A DNA stretch of 64,000 nt from an uncultured Paracoccaceae bacterium. GTDB lineage: Bacteria; Pseudomonadota; Alphaproteobacteria; Rhodobacterales; Rhodobacteraceae. The stretch spans positions 470,467 to 534,466 of the forward strand of contig CANMPL010000002.1 of NCBI GenBank assembly GCA_947499715.1, written 5' to 3'. Positions within the stretch are counted from its first letter, which is position 1; every line of letters begins with the position of its first letter. This document shows, piece by piece, positions 19,409 to 28,494 of the stretch. The position numbers and the translations under genes were made by a program. Below the pieces are notes generated by a model that worked only from the letters and a program-made list of their open reading frames with translations, was not told the DNA's origin and made no database searches.

Positions 19409-20289
19409 AGGCGCTGTGGGCATTGGCGCTTTGCCTATGTGCTGTGCAGGCGCAGGCCCAAACCAGTGCCATGCGGCCCGAAGCGCGCCCCATGCCGGAG
19501 GTGTCAGAAGTGGTGGTGCTGCGTCCCCAGCGACGTCCGGACGGGTTAACGCCGGAACCGCAGGGCGATCCAAGTGCCGCGATGCGCCCCGTCCTGCGCC
19601 CCTATGAGCGGCCAGAGCTTGCGCGGGGTGCCGTGACACAGCCGCAACGCCGGGCAGAACTTGGCATGTTTGCGTTTAGCCCCAACGCGATTGCGCAGTC
19701 TCTGCGCCCGGTTGTACGCCCCGCCGCGATCACGCAGCGCGCGGTGGAACAACGCGTGGCGCGGCAACGCGGGCAGGTCTGTGGGGATCCTGCCATTCAG
19801 GGCGAGGCGATTGGCCGTGTGCCGGGGCGTGGGTCTTGCGGGATCGACAGCGCTGTGCGTGTCCGGTCGGTTGCCGGTGTGCGCCTGTCGCCCAGTGCGA
19901 CAATTGATTGCAGAACGGCCGGAGCGCTCAAGGCCTGGGTTGCGCAGACCGCCAAACCGGCAGTGGGGCAAATGGGTGGTGGGATGCAATCACTGCGTGT
20001 GGTGTCGCATTACGCCTGTCGCAATCGCAACTCCGCCTCTTCTGGCCGGCTTAGCGAACATGCCTTTGGCCGCGCGATTGATATTGCGGGTATCGGGTTG
20101 AAATCGGGGTCCGAGATCACCGTTTTGACCGATTGGAACCGGGGTGCACGCGGCGAGGCCCTGCGCCGCATGTGGCGCGGCGCTTGCGGGCCTTTTGGCA
20201 CGGTGCTTGGCCCCAATGCCAACGCCGCCCACCGCGATCATTTCCATTTTGATACCGCACGTTATCGCAGCGGATCATACTGCCGTTAG
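19405..20289 (+). CDS. Extensin-like C-terminal domain protein, exported
   Basis: 294 residues. Signal peptide MKALWALALCLCAVQAQA. A Pro/Arg-rich linker with repeated RP motifs (RPEARP, RPVLRP, RPVVRP) spans residues 20-120. The C-terminal domain has the extensin-like_C signature: SHYACRNRN, LSEHAFGRAIDIAG and HRDHFHFD, a His/Asp arrangement reminiscent of zinc peptidases acting on cell wall (YcbK/LAS-like); enzymatic activity is inferred. Starts inside the tyrA stop (ATGA). Confidence 0.88.
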   Translation: MKALWALALCLCAVQAQAQTSAMRPEARPMPEVSEVVVLRPQRRPDGLTPEPQGDPSAAMRPVLRPYERPELARGAVTQPQRRAELGMFAFSPNAIAQSLRPVVRPAAITQRAVEQRVARQRGQVCGDPAIQGEAIGRVPGRGSCGIDSAVRVRSVAGVRLSPSATIDCRTAGALKAWVAQTAKPAVGQMGGGMQSLRVVSHYACRNRNSASSGRLSEHAFGRAIDIAGIGLKSGSEITVLTDWNRGARGEALRRMWRGACGPFGTVLGPNANAAHRDHFHFDTARYRSGSYCR

Positions 20290-20303
20290 CGTGATCCAAA
20301 GGA

Positions 20304-20320
20304 GCGCCCGTGCCGGGCGC
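20304..20320 (+). terminator. GC hairpin after the extensin-like gene
   Basis: Seven-base perfect arms with a three-base loop, 15 bases after the stop; no T-run follows, so termination strength is doubtful. Confidence 0.4.
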
Positions 20321-20384
20321 ACGACATGCTTGCTGCGGGATGAGAGGGCGGGCGACCTAACTGCTGTGGTTTCATGGTGAAATG

Positions 20385-20422
20385 TCGGAGCCTCCGGCGG
20401 GGATTTTTTCAGCCAAAAGAAG
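20385..20422 (+). repeat. Dispersed repeat element, copy C (upstream of ileS)
   Basis: GTCGGAGCCTCCGGCGGGG, then ATTTTTTCAGCCAAAAGAAGC. The first 19 bases are identical to copy A. Oriented toward ileS, ending 15 bases before the ileS -35 box. Confidence 0.8.
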
Positions 20423-20436
20423 CCGGTGACCTGCTC

Positions 20437-20465
20437 TTGTGGCAGGGGCGGGGGCTGCTTATAAG
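20437..20465 (+). promoter_or_regulatory. Predicted ileS promoter
   Basis: TTGTGG (20437-20442), 17-bp spacer, TATAAG (20460-20465). Confidence 0.5.
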
Positions 20466-20601
20466 CCCTGACAATGACACATGGGTTTTTCATACGAATT
20501 AGTGTCCCGGCACGCGGGTAAGCGTTGCCGGGTCAAGGTGATGGTTTGATCACGCCGCCCCAGTCTGAAAATTTCCCAAAGATAGCCAAAGGACGCCACC
20601 C

Positions 20602-23514
20602 ATGTGCGCCGACACCCCTGAATATAAAGACACGTTGAACCTGCCCCGCACGGATTTTCCCATGCGCGCAGGATTGCCCAAACGCGAGCCTGAATGGCTG
20701 GACCGCTGGGCCAAGATCGGCGTCTATGACCGCCTGCGCGAAAAGGAAGGGCGCACGCCGTTTACGCTGCATGATGGCCCGCCCTATGCCAACGGGCATC
20801 TGCACATCGGTCATGCGCTCAATAAGATCCTCAAGGATATGGTTGTGCGCAGCCAACAGATGATGGGCCGTGATGCGCGCTACATTCCCGGCTGGGATTG
20901 TCACGGTCTGCCAATCGAATGGAAGATCGAGGAACAATACCGCGCCAAGGGGCAGGACAAGGACGATGTGAACATCGTCGATTTCCGGCAGGAATGCCGC
21001 AAGTTCGCTGAAGGCTGGGTGGATATCCAGCGCGAGGAGTTCAAGCGCCTGGGCGTGGCGGGCAACTGGCCAGAGCCTTACCTGACAATGAATTTCCACG
21101 CCGAACGCGTGATTGCGGAAGAATTCCAGACCTTCCTGATGAACGGCACGCTTTATCAAGGCTCCAAGCCTGTGATGTGGTCGCCGGTTGAAAAGACAGC
21201 ACTCGCCGAGGCGGAGGTGGAATACCATGACAAGGAAAGCTTTACCGTTTGGGTGAAGTTTGCCGTCGATGGTGGCGAGCTGGACGGCGCACATGTCGTG
21301 ATCTGGACCACAACGCCCTGGACGATCCCGTCCAACAAGGCCGTCGTTTATGGGGCCGACATTGATTATGGGCTTTATGAGGTGACGGGCACGCCGGATG
21401 AAAGCTGGGCCAATGTGGGTGACCGCTTTGTGTTGGCCGACAAGCTGGCCGCACAGGTGCTGGGCAAGGCGCGGCTTGAGGATAGCATGTGGACCCGCCT
21501 GCGCGACGTGGACCCTGCTGTGATCGGTGGTTTGCGGCATCCGCTGTATGAGGCCGAAGGGTCCAACGGTGAGTGGGATGACATCCGCGATTTCCGCGCT
21601 GCCGGTTTTGTCACCGACGAAGAAGGCACCGGTTTCGTGCATTGCGCGCCATCCCACGGGATGGAGGAATTTGAGCTTTATCGCGATCTTGGGATGCTCG
21701 AACAGGTCATCACCTATAACGTGCTGGAGGATGGGTCATTCCGCCCCGATCTGCCATTCTTTGGTGGCAAGAAAATCCTCCGCGACAAGCTGAATAAAAA
21801 GAACAAGACCAACCCGTGGGAAGGTGACGCCAACACAGCCGTCATGTCCAAACTGGTTGAGGTCGGCGGGCTGCTGGCACGCGGGATCATCAAGCACAGC
21901 TATCCGCATTCATGGCGATCGAAGGCGCCGGTTCTTTATCGCAATACGCCGCAATGGTTTGCCGCGATTGACCGTGCCGTGGGCGATGGGCAGGACGACT
22001 ATGGCACCACGATCCGTGAACGAGCCCTGCGGTCCATCGATGAGCTGGTGACATGGACACCGCCGCGCGGGCGCAACCGGTTGCATGCAATGATCGAGCA
22101 ACGCCCCGATTGGGTGCTGTCACGACAACGCGCCTGGGGCGTGCCGCTGACGTGCTTTACCAAAAAGGATGCTTTGCCGACCGATCCCGATTTCCTGCTG
22201 CGCAACGCAGAGGTCAACGCCCGTGTGCTTGCGGCGTTTGAGGCTGAGGGCGCGGATGCCTGGTATCAGGATGGCGCAAAGGAACGGTTCCTGGGCGGGC
22301 TGGTCGACATGGACGCCTATGATCAAGTCTTTGATATCCTTGACGTCTGGTTCGACAGCGGATCAACCCATGCCTTTGTGCTGCGCGACCGTGAAGATGG
22401 GTCCGAAGACGGGTTGGCCGACCTTTACCTTGAAGGCACGGACCAACACCGCGGCTGGTTCCATTCGTCGATGTTGCAGGCCTGCGGCACCAAAGGCCGT
22501 GCGCCTTATCGCGGTGTGCTGACCCACGGATTCACGCTGGATGAGAAGGGCATGAAGATGTCCAAATCGCTTGGCAACACCATCGTACCGGAACAGATCG
22601 TCAAACAATATGGCGCGGATATCCTGCGGCTTTGGGTGGCGCAGACCGATTATACCAATGACCAGCGCATCGGGGATGAGATCCTCAAAGGTGTGGCCGA
22701 CAGCTACCGCCGCTTGCGCAATACCATGCGGTTCCTGCTGGGGTCTTTGGCGGATTTCACCGATGCTGACCGGACCGAAGCGGCAGAGATGCCAGAGCTT
22801 GAGCGCTGGGTGCTGCACCGTCTGGCAGAGATCGACGGGCAGGTCCGCGAAGGCTATGCAAAGTATGATTTCCAAGGCGTCTTCCGCACGGTCTTTGACT
22901 TTGCAACGCTGGATCTGTCGGCGTTCTATTTCGATATCCGCAAGGACGCGCTTTATTGCGATGGCGACACCCTGCGGCGGCGGGCGGCGCGGACCGTGCT
23001 GAACCTGCTGTTTGAACGGCTGACGACATGGCTGGCCCCGATCCTTGTATTCACCATGGAAGAGGTCTGGCTGGAACGGTTCCCGGGGGACGAAAGCTCT
23101 GTCCATTTGGTGGATTTCCCTGCGACGCCAGAGGGTTGGCACGATGCCGCACTGGCCGAAAAGTGGACAACCGTGCGTGCTGTGCGCAGGGTTGTAACGG
23201 GTGCTTTGGAAGTGGAACGCACCAACAAGGTCATCGGTGCCTCGCTTGAGGCGGCACCGACCGTTTATGTCAGCGCGGAACAGGCCAAGGTCTTGGAAAC
23301 AATCAGCTTTGATGATCTCTGCATCACCTCCGGGATCGAGGTCACGACGGATGCCGCGCCCGATGACGCATTTTGCGTCGAGGGAAGCGATATTGGCGTG
23401 GTCTTTGCCAAGGCGACCGGCGAAAAGTGCCAGCGCTGCTGGAAAATCCTGCCCGATGTCGGCAGCCACAGCCACGCAGGCGTCTGCGGGCGTTGCGACG
23501 CGGCGCTGAGCTAA
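20602..23514 (+). CDS. ileS: Isoleucyl-tRNA synthetase
   Basis: Class Ia synthetase, 970 residues. HIGH motif in PPYANGHLHIGHALN near residues 55-69, KMSKS in KGMKMSKSLGN near residue 650, and a C-terminal zinc finger CQRCW...CGRC (last 35 residues) typical of bacterial type IleRS. First gene of a plus-strand run: the thioesterase ATG starts one base after its stop codon. Confidence 0.98.
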   Translation: MCADTPEYKDTLNLPRTDFPMRAGLPKREPEWLDRWAKIGVYDRLREKEGRTPFTLHDGPPYANGHLHIGHALNKILKDMVVRSQQMMGRDARYIPGWDCHGLPIEWKIEEQYRAKGQDKDDVNIVDFRQECRKFAEGWVDIQREEFKRLGVAGNWPEPYLTMNFHAERVIAEEFQTFLMNGTLYQGSKPVMWSPVEKTALAEAEVEYHDKESFTVWVKFAVDGGELDGAHVVIWTTTPWTIPSNKAVVYGADIDYGLYEVTGTPDESWANVGDRFVLADKLAAQVLGKARLEDSMWTRLRDVDPAVIGGLRHPLYEAEGSNGEWDDIRDFRAAGFVTDEEGTGFVHCAPSHGMEEFELYRDLGMLEQVITYNVLEDGSFRPDLPFFGGKKILRDKLNKKNKTNPWEGDANTAVMSKLVEVGGLLARGIIKHSYPHSWRSKAPVLYRNTPQWFAAIDRAVGDGQDDYGTTIRERALRSIDELVTWTPPRGRNRLHAMIEQRPDWVLSRQRAWGVPLTCFTKKDALPTDPDFLLRNAEVNARVLAAFEAEGADAWYQDGAKERFLGGLVDMDAYDQVFDILDVWFDSGSTHAFVLRDREDGSEDGLADLYLEGTDQHRGWFHSSMLQACGTKGRAPYRGVLTHGFTLDEKGMKMSKSLGNTIVPEQIVKQYGADILRLWVAQTDYTNDQRIGDEILKGVADSYRRLRNTMRFLLGSLADFTDADRTEAAEMPELERWVLHRLAEIDGQVREGYAKYDFQGVFRTVFDFATLDLSAFYFDIRKDALYCDGDTLRRRAARTVLNLLFERLTTWLAPILVFTMEEVWLERFPGDESSVHLVDFPATPEGWHDAALAEKWTTVRAVRRVVTGALEVERTNKVIGASLEAAPTVYVSAEQAKVLETISFDDLCITSGIEVTTDAAPDDAFCVEGSDIGVVFAKATGEKCQRCWKILPDVGSHSHAGVCGRCDAALS

Positions 23515-23515
23515 G

Positions 23516-23962
23516 ATGGAGCCGCGCAACCCCAATTGGAAAGCCCGTTGCGCGGCCAGCTTTCACGACCAAGGGGTGATGGCGACCTTTGGCGTCACCC
23601 CGACACGCATTGCGCCGGGGCAGGTCTTCCTGTCCTTCCCGTTTCGCGCCGACCTGGTTCAGCAGCATGGGTTCATCCATGCCGGCGTTATCACCACAGT
23701 GCTCGACAGTGCCTGTGGCTATGCGGCCTTTACCCTGATGGCGCCGGACGCCGAAGTGCTGACCGTAGAATTCAAATCCAACTTTCTGGCCCCCGCCAAA
23801 GGCCAGACCTTTCGTTGCGAGGGCGAAGTGATCAAAGCGGGCCGGACCCTGATGGTCACCCAAGGCCGCACCTATGCGGTGGATGACGGTGTTGAAACGC
23901 TGATCTCGACCATGCAGGCCACGATGATGGTGGTCACCGACAAAGCGGGCGTAACCCGTTGA
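23516..23962 (+). CDS. PaaI-family thioesterase
   Basis: Hotdog-fold acyl-CoA thioesterase, 148 residues. HAGVITTVLDSACGYAA near residue 60 carries the active-site region of the PaaI/YbaW class. Substrate unknown. Lies one base after the ileS stop and its TGA overlaps the TTG start of ogt, so it belongs to the ileS transcript. Confidence 0.85.
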   Translation: MEPRNPNWKARCAASFHDQGVMATFGVTPTRIAPGQVFLSFPFRADLVQQHGFIHAGVITTVLDSACGYAAFTLMAPDAEVLTVEFKSNFLAPAKGQTFRCEGEVIKAGRTLMVTQGRTYAVDDGVETLISTMQATMMVVTDKAGVTR

Positions 23963-24408
23963 TTTTGGACGATAGCCCCGTTGGCCCACTGGGTGTGGAT
24001 GCCACGGATGGGGCGATCACCCGGCTGATCTGGGGACAGGAGGGGACCCTGTTGCACGGGCCGCTTTATGATCAGGCCAAGGCCGAGCTGACCGCCTATT
24101 TCGCTGGCGACCTCCACGACTTTACCCTGCCGCTCGCCCCGCGCGGATCTGCGTTTCAGCAGGATTTCTATGCCGCGCTTTGTGCCATCCCCTTTGGCGA
24201 AACCCGCACCTATGGCGATTTGGCCGAGGATCTGGGCGTCTCGGCCCAAGCCATCGGACAGGCCTGCGGGGCCAATCCCATCGCCATCCTCATCCCATGC
24301 CACCGGGTGCTGTCGGCCACCGGACTTGGTGGATATTCCGGGGCTGGCGGGATCGAGGCAAAGGTGACACTTTTGCGCTTGGAAGGGGCCGGATCGCTGC
24401 TGATCTGA
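23959..24408 (+). CDS. ogt: Methylated-DNA--[protein]-cysteine S-methyltransferase
   Basis: Suicide repair protein that removes O6-alkyl groups from guanine. 149 residues with the acceptor cysteine in IPCHRVLSATGLGGYSGG-like context (seen: ILIPCHRVLSATGLGGYSG) near residue 114. TTG start at 23959 overlaps the preceding stop (TTGA). Somewhat short at the N-terminus, with little of the N-terminal domain before the catalytic domain. Confidence 0.92.
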   Translation: MILDDSPVGPLGVDATDGAITRLIWGQEGTLLHGPLYDQAKAELTAYFAGDLHDFTLPLAPRGSAFQQDFYAALCAIPFGETRTYGDLAEDLGVSAQAIGQACGANPIAILIPCHRVLSATGLGGYSGAGGIEAKVTLLRLEGAGSLLI

Positions 24409-24418
24409 GCGTAACGAT

Positions 24419-25255
24419 ATGAGCATTGGGGTCTTGGCCGCGGTCCTGTTCGCGGCGCTGTTACACGCCACTTGGAATGCCATCATCAAGTTTGGTACGT
24501 CCAAGATGACCTCCATGTTGATCCTGACACTTGTGCAGGGCGCGTTGGGCCTCGTCATCGCCCTGACCCGCGCCTTTCCCAGCGCAGAGGTTTGGATGTG
24601 GCTCTTGGCCTCGGGCGTCTTTCACTCCGGTTACAAATTGTTTCTCGCCTACGCCTATGAACAGGGCGACCTCAGCCGGGTCTACCCCATCGCGCGGGGG
24701 GCCGCCCCGATGGCGGTCTTGCTGATCTCGGCCCTTGTCCTCAGCGACGTGATTGGCGGTTGGGAATATGCAGGCGTCATCACCTTGGGGATCGGTATCC
24801 TTTTGATGGCGCAGGGTGTTTTCGGATCGAATGAGCGGATCAGGCTGGTGCCGCTGGCGCTTGGCTCTGCTGCGATGACGGCAGGCTATTCGCTGGTGGA
24901 TGGCCTTGGCGCGCGGGTCGCAGGCGATGCCACGATGTATGTCGCCTGGCTGTTTGTGCTGGATGCCGTGTTCTTCACGCCCGTTTGCCTGGCCTTGCGA
25001 GGGCGCGGCGTTTTGGTTGCAGATACAAGGGTTTGGACGATGGGCAGCCTTGCGGCCTTTGCGTCATACGGGGCCTATGCCATCGCGGTCTGGGCGATGA
25101 CGCAAGCGCCGATTGCGCTTGTGGCGGCGCTGCGCGAAACCTCGATCCTGTTTGCGGTGCTGATCGGCTGGCTGCTCTTTGGTGAACGCATGGGGGCGCA
25201 AAAGGCGCTGGCCGCATTGTTGATTGTTGCAGGTGTCGGGCTAACCCGGCTTTAG
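24419..25255 (+). CDS. EamA-family (DMT superfamily) transporter
   Basis: 278 residues with about ten hydrophobic segments in two EamA repeats (first from residue 5, second from about 145). The inner segment ETSILFAVLIGWLLFGERMG is typical. Likely exporter of a small metabolite; substrate not predictable. Converges on pcs: the tetranucleotide TTAG at 25252-25255 holds both stop codons. Confidence 0.88.
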   Translation: MSIGVLAAVLFAALLHATWNAIIKFGTSKMTSMLILTLVQGALGLVIALTRAFPSAEVWMWLLASGVFHSGYKLFLAYAYEQGDLSRVYPIARGAAPMAVLLISALVLSDVIGGWEYAGVITLGIGILLMAQGVFGSNERIRLVPLALGSAAMTAGYSLVDGLGARVAGDATMYVAWLFVLDAVFFTPVCLALRGRGVLVADTRVWTMGSLAAFASYGAYAIAVWAMTQAPIALVAALRETSILFAVLIGWLLFGERMGAQKALAALLIVAGVGLTRL

Positions 25256-25947
25256 CCGTCGCGCCCGTAGATCACTTGTTGCGCCGCACCCGCGCCGACC
25301 AGATAGATCGAGGTCACCATCAGGCCCAGATGGGCAAGGCTGTCGGCGGCAAAGTTCACCCATGCGGCCCAGGCGGCAAAGACCACCCAGCCAAACGCCA
25401 TGGGCAGGGTTACCGTGCGCCACCGCGCGGTGCGCACAGGGTGGACGAATTTGACCGGCAGGAACATCGCAAGCGACAGGGCCGCCACAAGGATCAGGCA
25501 GATGATCCAATGCGGTTCCAGCGCGAAGAGGACCAGCACCAGCATGTTCCAGCATCCCGGAAAACCGCGAAAGGAATAGTCGTTTGTTTTCATCCGCGTA
25601 TCGGCGAAATACAGGGCAGAAGTGAAGGTAATAATGATAATTGCGACCCAGCCCGACCAGCCATCCATCAGCCCGCTTTCATATAGCGCAAAGGCTGGGA
25701 TGAAGACGTAGGTCAGATAGTCGATGATCAGATCCAGCAGCACGCCATCAAAGATTGGCGCATTGGTTTTGACATCATATTTGCGCGCCAAGGGGCCATC
25801 AATGCCGTCCACGGCAAAGGCCACCACAAGCCACAGGAACATCAGTGACCAGTTGCTATCCACCGCCGCCAGCATCGCCAGCATCGCAAAAACAGCGCCG
25901 GTGGCTGTGAGGAAATGAACCAAAAGGGCTTTTTGGGAAAGTGTCAT
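25252..25947 (-). CDS. pcs: Phosphatidylcholine synthase
   Basis: CDP-diacylglycerol-choline O-phosphatidyltransferase, 231 residues, inner membrane, six to eight segments. The CDP-alcohol phosphotransferase motif is present in its Pcs form, with 12 rather than 8 residues in the first gap: Asp50-Gly51, Ala54-Arg55, Gly68, Asp72, Asp76 (DGPLAR...GVLLDLIID). It makes phosphatidylcholine in one step from choline, a lipid common in host-associated and marine alphaproteobacteria. Confidence 0.95.
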   Translation of the reverse strand: MTLSQKALLVHFLTATGAVFAMLAMLAAVDSNWSLMFLWLVVAFAVDGIDGPLARKYDVKTNAPIFDGVLLDLIIDYLTYVFIPAFALYESGLMDGWSGWVAIIIITFTSALYFADTRMKTNDYSFRGFPGCWNMLVLVLFALEPHWIICLILVAALSLAMFLPVKFVHPVRTARWRTVTLPMAFGWVVFAAWAAWVNFAADSLAHLGLMVTSIYLVGAGAAQQVIYGRDG

Positions 25948-25985
25948 GGCGGCGTCATGTCCGTTTTATTGGCAAAGGGCAAGCC

Positions 25986-26900
25986 TTAGGCGCGGGGGTG
26001 GGCCTTGTCGTAAACCTCCAGCAGGCGGGCCGTATCAACGGCTGTATAGGCCTGCGTTGTCGAAAGTGAGGCATGGCCCAAAAGTTCCTGAATGGCGCGT
26101 AAGTCCCCGCCAGCGCTCAGTAAATGCGTCGCAAAACTATGCCGCATCGCATGTGGCGTCGCCGTGGCGGGCAGGCCAAGTTGCAACCGCGCGCGTTCCA
26201 TCACTTTTTGCACGACCCGCGGATTCAGCGCCCCGCCGCGGGCCCCCCGAAAGAGCGGCGCATCGGGTTGCGGGTCAAACGGCGCAAGGGCCACATAGCT
26301 TGAGACAGCATCGCGAGCGGCATCGATCACCGGCACGATCCGTTCCTTGTCGCCCTTGCCCTTGATCCGCAGCGTGGCGGGCAGGGGGTGGTCTTTGCCG
26401 GTCAGCGAAAGCGCCTCTGATATCCGCAGGCCGCAGCCGTAAAGTATTGTCACGACTGCACTATCTCGGGCTGCGATCCAGCCCTCGGTGGCTTGCAGTT
26501 CCACCGTTTCGATCATCGCTGTGGCGGCATCTTCGGCCAATGGACGTGGCAGTTTCTTTTGAAATTTGGGTGCGCGGGTCGACAGGACGGCGGTGGGTTC
26601 GAACCCCTCACGCTCTGCCAGCCAACGGTAGAAGGATTTCACGGCCGACAATTGCCGCGCCAAGGTGCGTGCGCCGACGCCGCCAGCGCGCGCGCGCGCC
26701 ATCCATGACCGCATGTCGCTGACGGTGATTTTCGCAATGGGGCCAAGGCCTTGGGCCCCGCCGTGGTGTTCGCCCATAAAGGCCAGAAAGCCCAGCACAT
26801 CGGCCTGATACGCCTTGAGCGTATTGTCCGCCGCCCCGTCAATGGCCCGCGCATGATCGAGCCATTTTGAGAGGGCGTCGGTGAGAGCCGGGGCGATCAC
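25986..26900 (-). CDS. xerC: Tyrosine recombinase XerC
   Basis: Site-specific recombinase for chromosome dimer resolution. 304 residues from the GTG at 26900, four bases after the DUF484 stop; an upstream ATG at 26942 would overlap DUF484 by 38 bases and adds a non-homologous-looking tail. N-terminal SAM-like domain (residues 5-90), catalytic domain with Arg in YGCGLRISEAL, HAMRHSFATHL, LGHASLSTTQAY (nucleophile Tyr). Cotranscribed with DUF484. Confidence 0.93.
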   Translation of the reverse strand: MIAPALTDALSKWLDHARAIDGAADNTLKAYQADVLGFLAFMGEHHGGAQGLGPIAKITVSDMRSWMARARAGGVGARTLARQLSAVKSFYRWLAEREGFEPTAVLSTRAPKFQKKLPRPLAEDAATAMIETVELQATEGWIAARDSAVVTILYGCGLRISEALSLTGKDHPLPATLRIKGKGDKERIVPVIDAARDAVSSYVALAPFDPQPDAPLFRGARGGALNPRVVQKVMERARLQLGLPATATPHAMRHSFATHLLSAGGDLRAIQELLGHASLSTTQAYTAVDTARLLEVYDKAHPRA

Positions 26901-26904
26901 GACC

Positions 26905-27612
26905 CTAAGACAGCCAGCGGCGCATTGTGCGTTCGAAGACACCGGCGAAAAAGGTAAGAAGATCAGTGCCTTGCTGCGGCGTGAACAGGTGTGGATCCTC
27001 GGACCCCATCACCAACATGCCGGGCAGACGTCCGGGGCCAAAATCAAGCTTCAGACAGGCCTCTGAGCGCATGTAATCGGCCTTGTCGCCATAGACTTTT
27101 TCGTCTTGCGGCTTGACCTGCCGCAGGGTGACCTGGCGGACCGGCACATCGCGGCCACGGGTCACATAGGCATCACAAAATCCGGGTTCCGCAACAGAAA
27201 GCACCTCTCCCATCTTGGCGACTGCGGGGTCCTCTGCGACCTCTTGGCTTTCCAGCACAAGCTTCATTACATCAACCCGAAGCGTATCAGCCACATCACC
27301 CCTAAGGTCATGTAAAAACACCTCAAATTGGGTGGCATCCAGCAAGCGCAGTACTGCGCGATGGACCTGATTTGTGCCTGCAAGGTTCTCGTAGGCGGCA
27401 GCGATCACCGACCTGTGGGTGTCTTCCAGACGGTCAAGACGGGATTCCAGCCGTTCCATCGCGATGCCACGCAGATCGACAATATTGCCGCCCATGGATT
27501 GTTCATTTGCGGCCACGAGGGCCTTCATGATGTCCTGATCGTCCAGCAGAAGATCGGGGTCGGCAATAATTTTTTCACGGACGTGTCCGTCCATTTGGGG
27601 GGTGTTTGTCAT
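26905..27612 (-). CDS. DUF484 family protein
   Basis: 235 residues, cytoplasmic, no membrane segment. Begins with a helical N-terminus (IIADPDLLLDDQDIMKALV) and a coiled-coil-like stretch (RLESRLDRLEDTHRSVIAA), followed by a GAF-like domain ending LFTPQQGTDLLTFFAGVFERTMRRWL. DUF484 genes are regularly placed directly before xerC, as here; the function is not known. The 228-bp upstream gap holds an 11-bp repeat array. Confidence 0.88.
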   Translation of the reverse strand: MTNTPQMDGHVREKIIADPDLLLDDQDIMKALVAANEQSMGGNIVDLRGIAMERLESRLDRLEDTHRSVIAAAYENLAGTNQVHRAVLRLLDATQFEVFLHDLRGDVADTLRVDVMKLVLESQEVAEDPAVAKMGEVLSVAEPGFCDAYVTRGRDVPVRQVTLRQVKPQDEKVYGDKADYMRSEACLKLDFGPGRLPGMLVMGSEDPHLFTPQQGTDLLTFFAGVFERTMRRWLS

Positions 27613-27725
27613 GTAGCCTGCTCAAGCGTTTGTTTTGCGGAATCTTAGCAGAGCCTAGCAGCGCTTCCATTCATTTTTCGTGTAATTTTTTTGGGTGCGG
27701 CTTTTGAGTCATCCGGGTCGCAACC

Positions 27726-27758
27726 GGTGATACACAAACCATGCACAACCTATGCACA
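27726..27758 (-). repeat. Three contiguous 11-bp repeats upstream of DUF484-xerC
   Basis: Plus-strand units GGTGATACACA, AACCATGCACA and ACCTATGCACA follow each other without gaps. They share the ATGCACA end with the four-unit array at 49498. The array ends 114 bp before the DUF484 start. Confidence 0.65.
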
Positions 27759-27787
27759 GAGTGGCAACATACCATGTGTATGAAAGT

Positions 27788-27827
27788 CCTAACGGCGGTT
27801 CACACCTGACCGGTGGCCGCCGTTAGG
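27788..27827 (-). terminator. Strong stem-loop after the transaldolase gene
   Basis: Perfect 11-bp arms CCTAACGGCGG / CCGCCGTTAGG with an inner CACC/GGTG pair in the 18-base loop, 13 bases past the stop. On the minus strand only ACTTTC follows, a poor T-run, so it may terminate or protect the 3' end. Confidence 0.6.
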
Positions 27828-27840
27828 GGAATCGCAAGAA

Positions 27841-28494
27841 TTACAGGATCTTGATGCCTGCTTTTTCGACGTCAGCCATGAAACCGGCAAGGCCTTTGTC
27901 GGTCAGCACGTGGTTGGCCATCGCCTTGATCACGCCCGGAGGGGCGGTTGCGACGTCTGCGCCGATCTTGGCGCATTCGGACATGTGGTTGGCCGACCGG
28001 ATCGAAGCGGCAAGGATCTGGGTGTCAAAGCCGTAGTTGTCATAGATCGTGCGGATGTCTTCGATCAGTTCCAGACCATCGATGTTGATATCGTCCAGAC
28101 GGCCAATGAAGGGGCTGATGAAGGTGGCACCGGCCTTGGCGGCAAGCAGCGCTTGGTTGGCGGAAAAGCACAGGGTCACGTTGACCATGGTGCCTTCGTC
28201 AGACAGCGCCTTGCAGGTTTGCAGACCGGCCCATGTCAGCGGCACTTTGACGGCGATGTTGTCGGCGATCTTGGCCAGCTTGCGGCCTTCGGCCAGCATG
28301 GTGTCGGCATCAAGGGCCACAACCTCGGCCGAAACGGGGCCAGAGACGATGTCACAGATTTCCTTGGTGACTTCGAGGATATCGCGGCCTGATTTCGCGA
28401 TCAGTGATGGGTTGGTGGTGACGCCGTCAACCATCCCCAATGCGTGCAATTCTTTGATGGCGTCAATTTCGGCTGTGTCGACGAAAAATTTCAT
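27841..28494 (-). CDS. fsa: Fructose-6-phosphate aldolase / transaldolase-like protein
   Basis: 217 residues, the size of the short (TalC/FSA) transaldolase subfamily. Start at the ATG giving [17 protein letters not shown]; the frame extends 11 codons upstream without homology. The Schiff-base lysine is Lys83 in NIAVKVPLT. Most roseobacter members are annotated as transaldolase; whether it acts as aldolase or transaldolase cannot be told from the sequence. Divergent from priA. Confidence 0.92.
   Translation of the reverse strand: MKFFVDTAEIDAIKELHALGMVDGVTTNPSLIAKSGRDILEVTKEICDIVSGPVSAEVVALDADTMLAEGRKLAKIADNIAVKVPLTWAGLQTCKALSDEGTMVNVTLCFSANQALLAAKAGATFISPFIGRLDDINIDGLELIEDIRTIYDNYGFDTQILAASIRSANHMSECAKIGADVATAPPGVIKAMANHVLTDKGLAGFMADVEKAGIKIL

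Larger units (their letters stand above)
20290..20601. other. 312-bp intergenic region before ileS
   Basis: Contains a hairpin GCGCCCG-TGC-CGGGCGC (20304-20320) just after the extensin gene, dispersed repeat copy C (20385-20422), and a promoter for ileS (20437-20465) followed by a leader of about 130 bases. I see no tRNA-like or T-box structure. Confidence 0.7.

Noticed and set aside
20290..20601. Possible T-box or other riboswitch before ileS
   Set aside because: No specifier loop or T-box sequence; the gap is explained by a hairpin, a repeat and a promoter.
26900..26942. Longer XerC with the ATG at 26942
   Set aside because: Would overlap DUF484 and adds residues unlike XerC; the GTG at 26900 fits spacing and family length.
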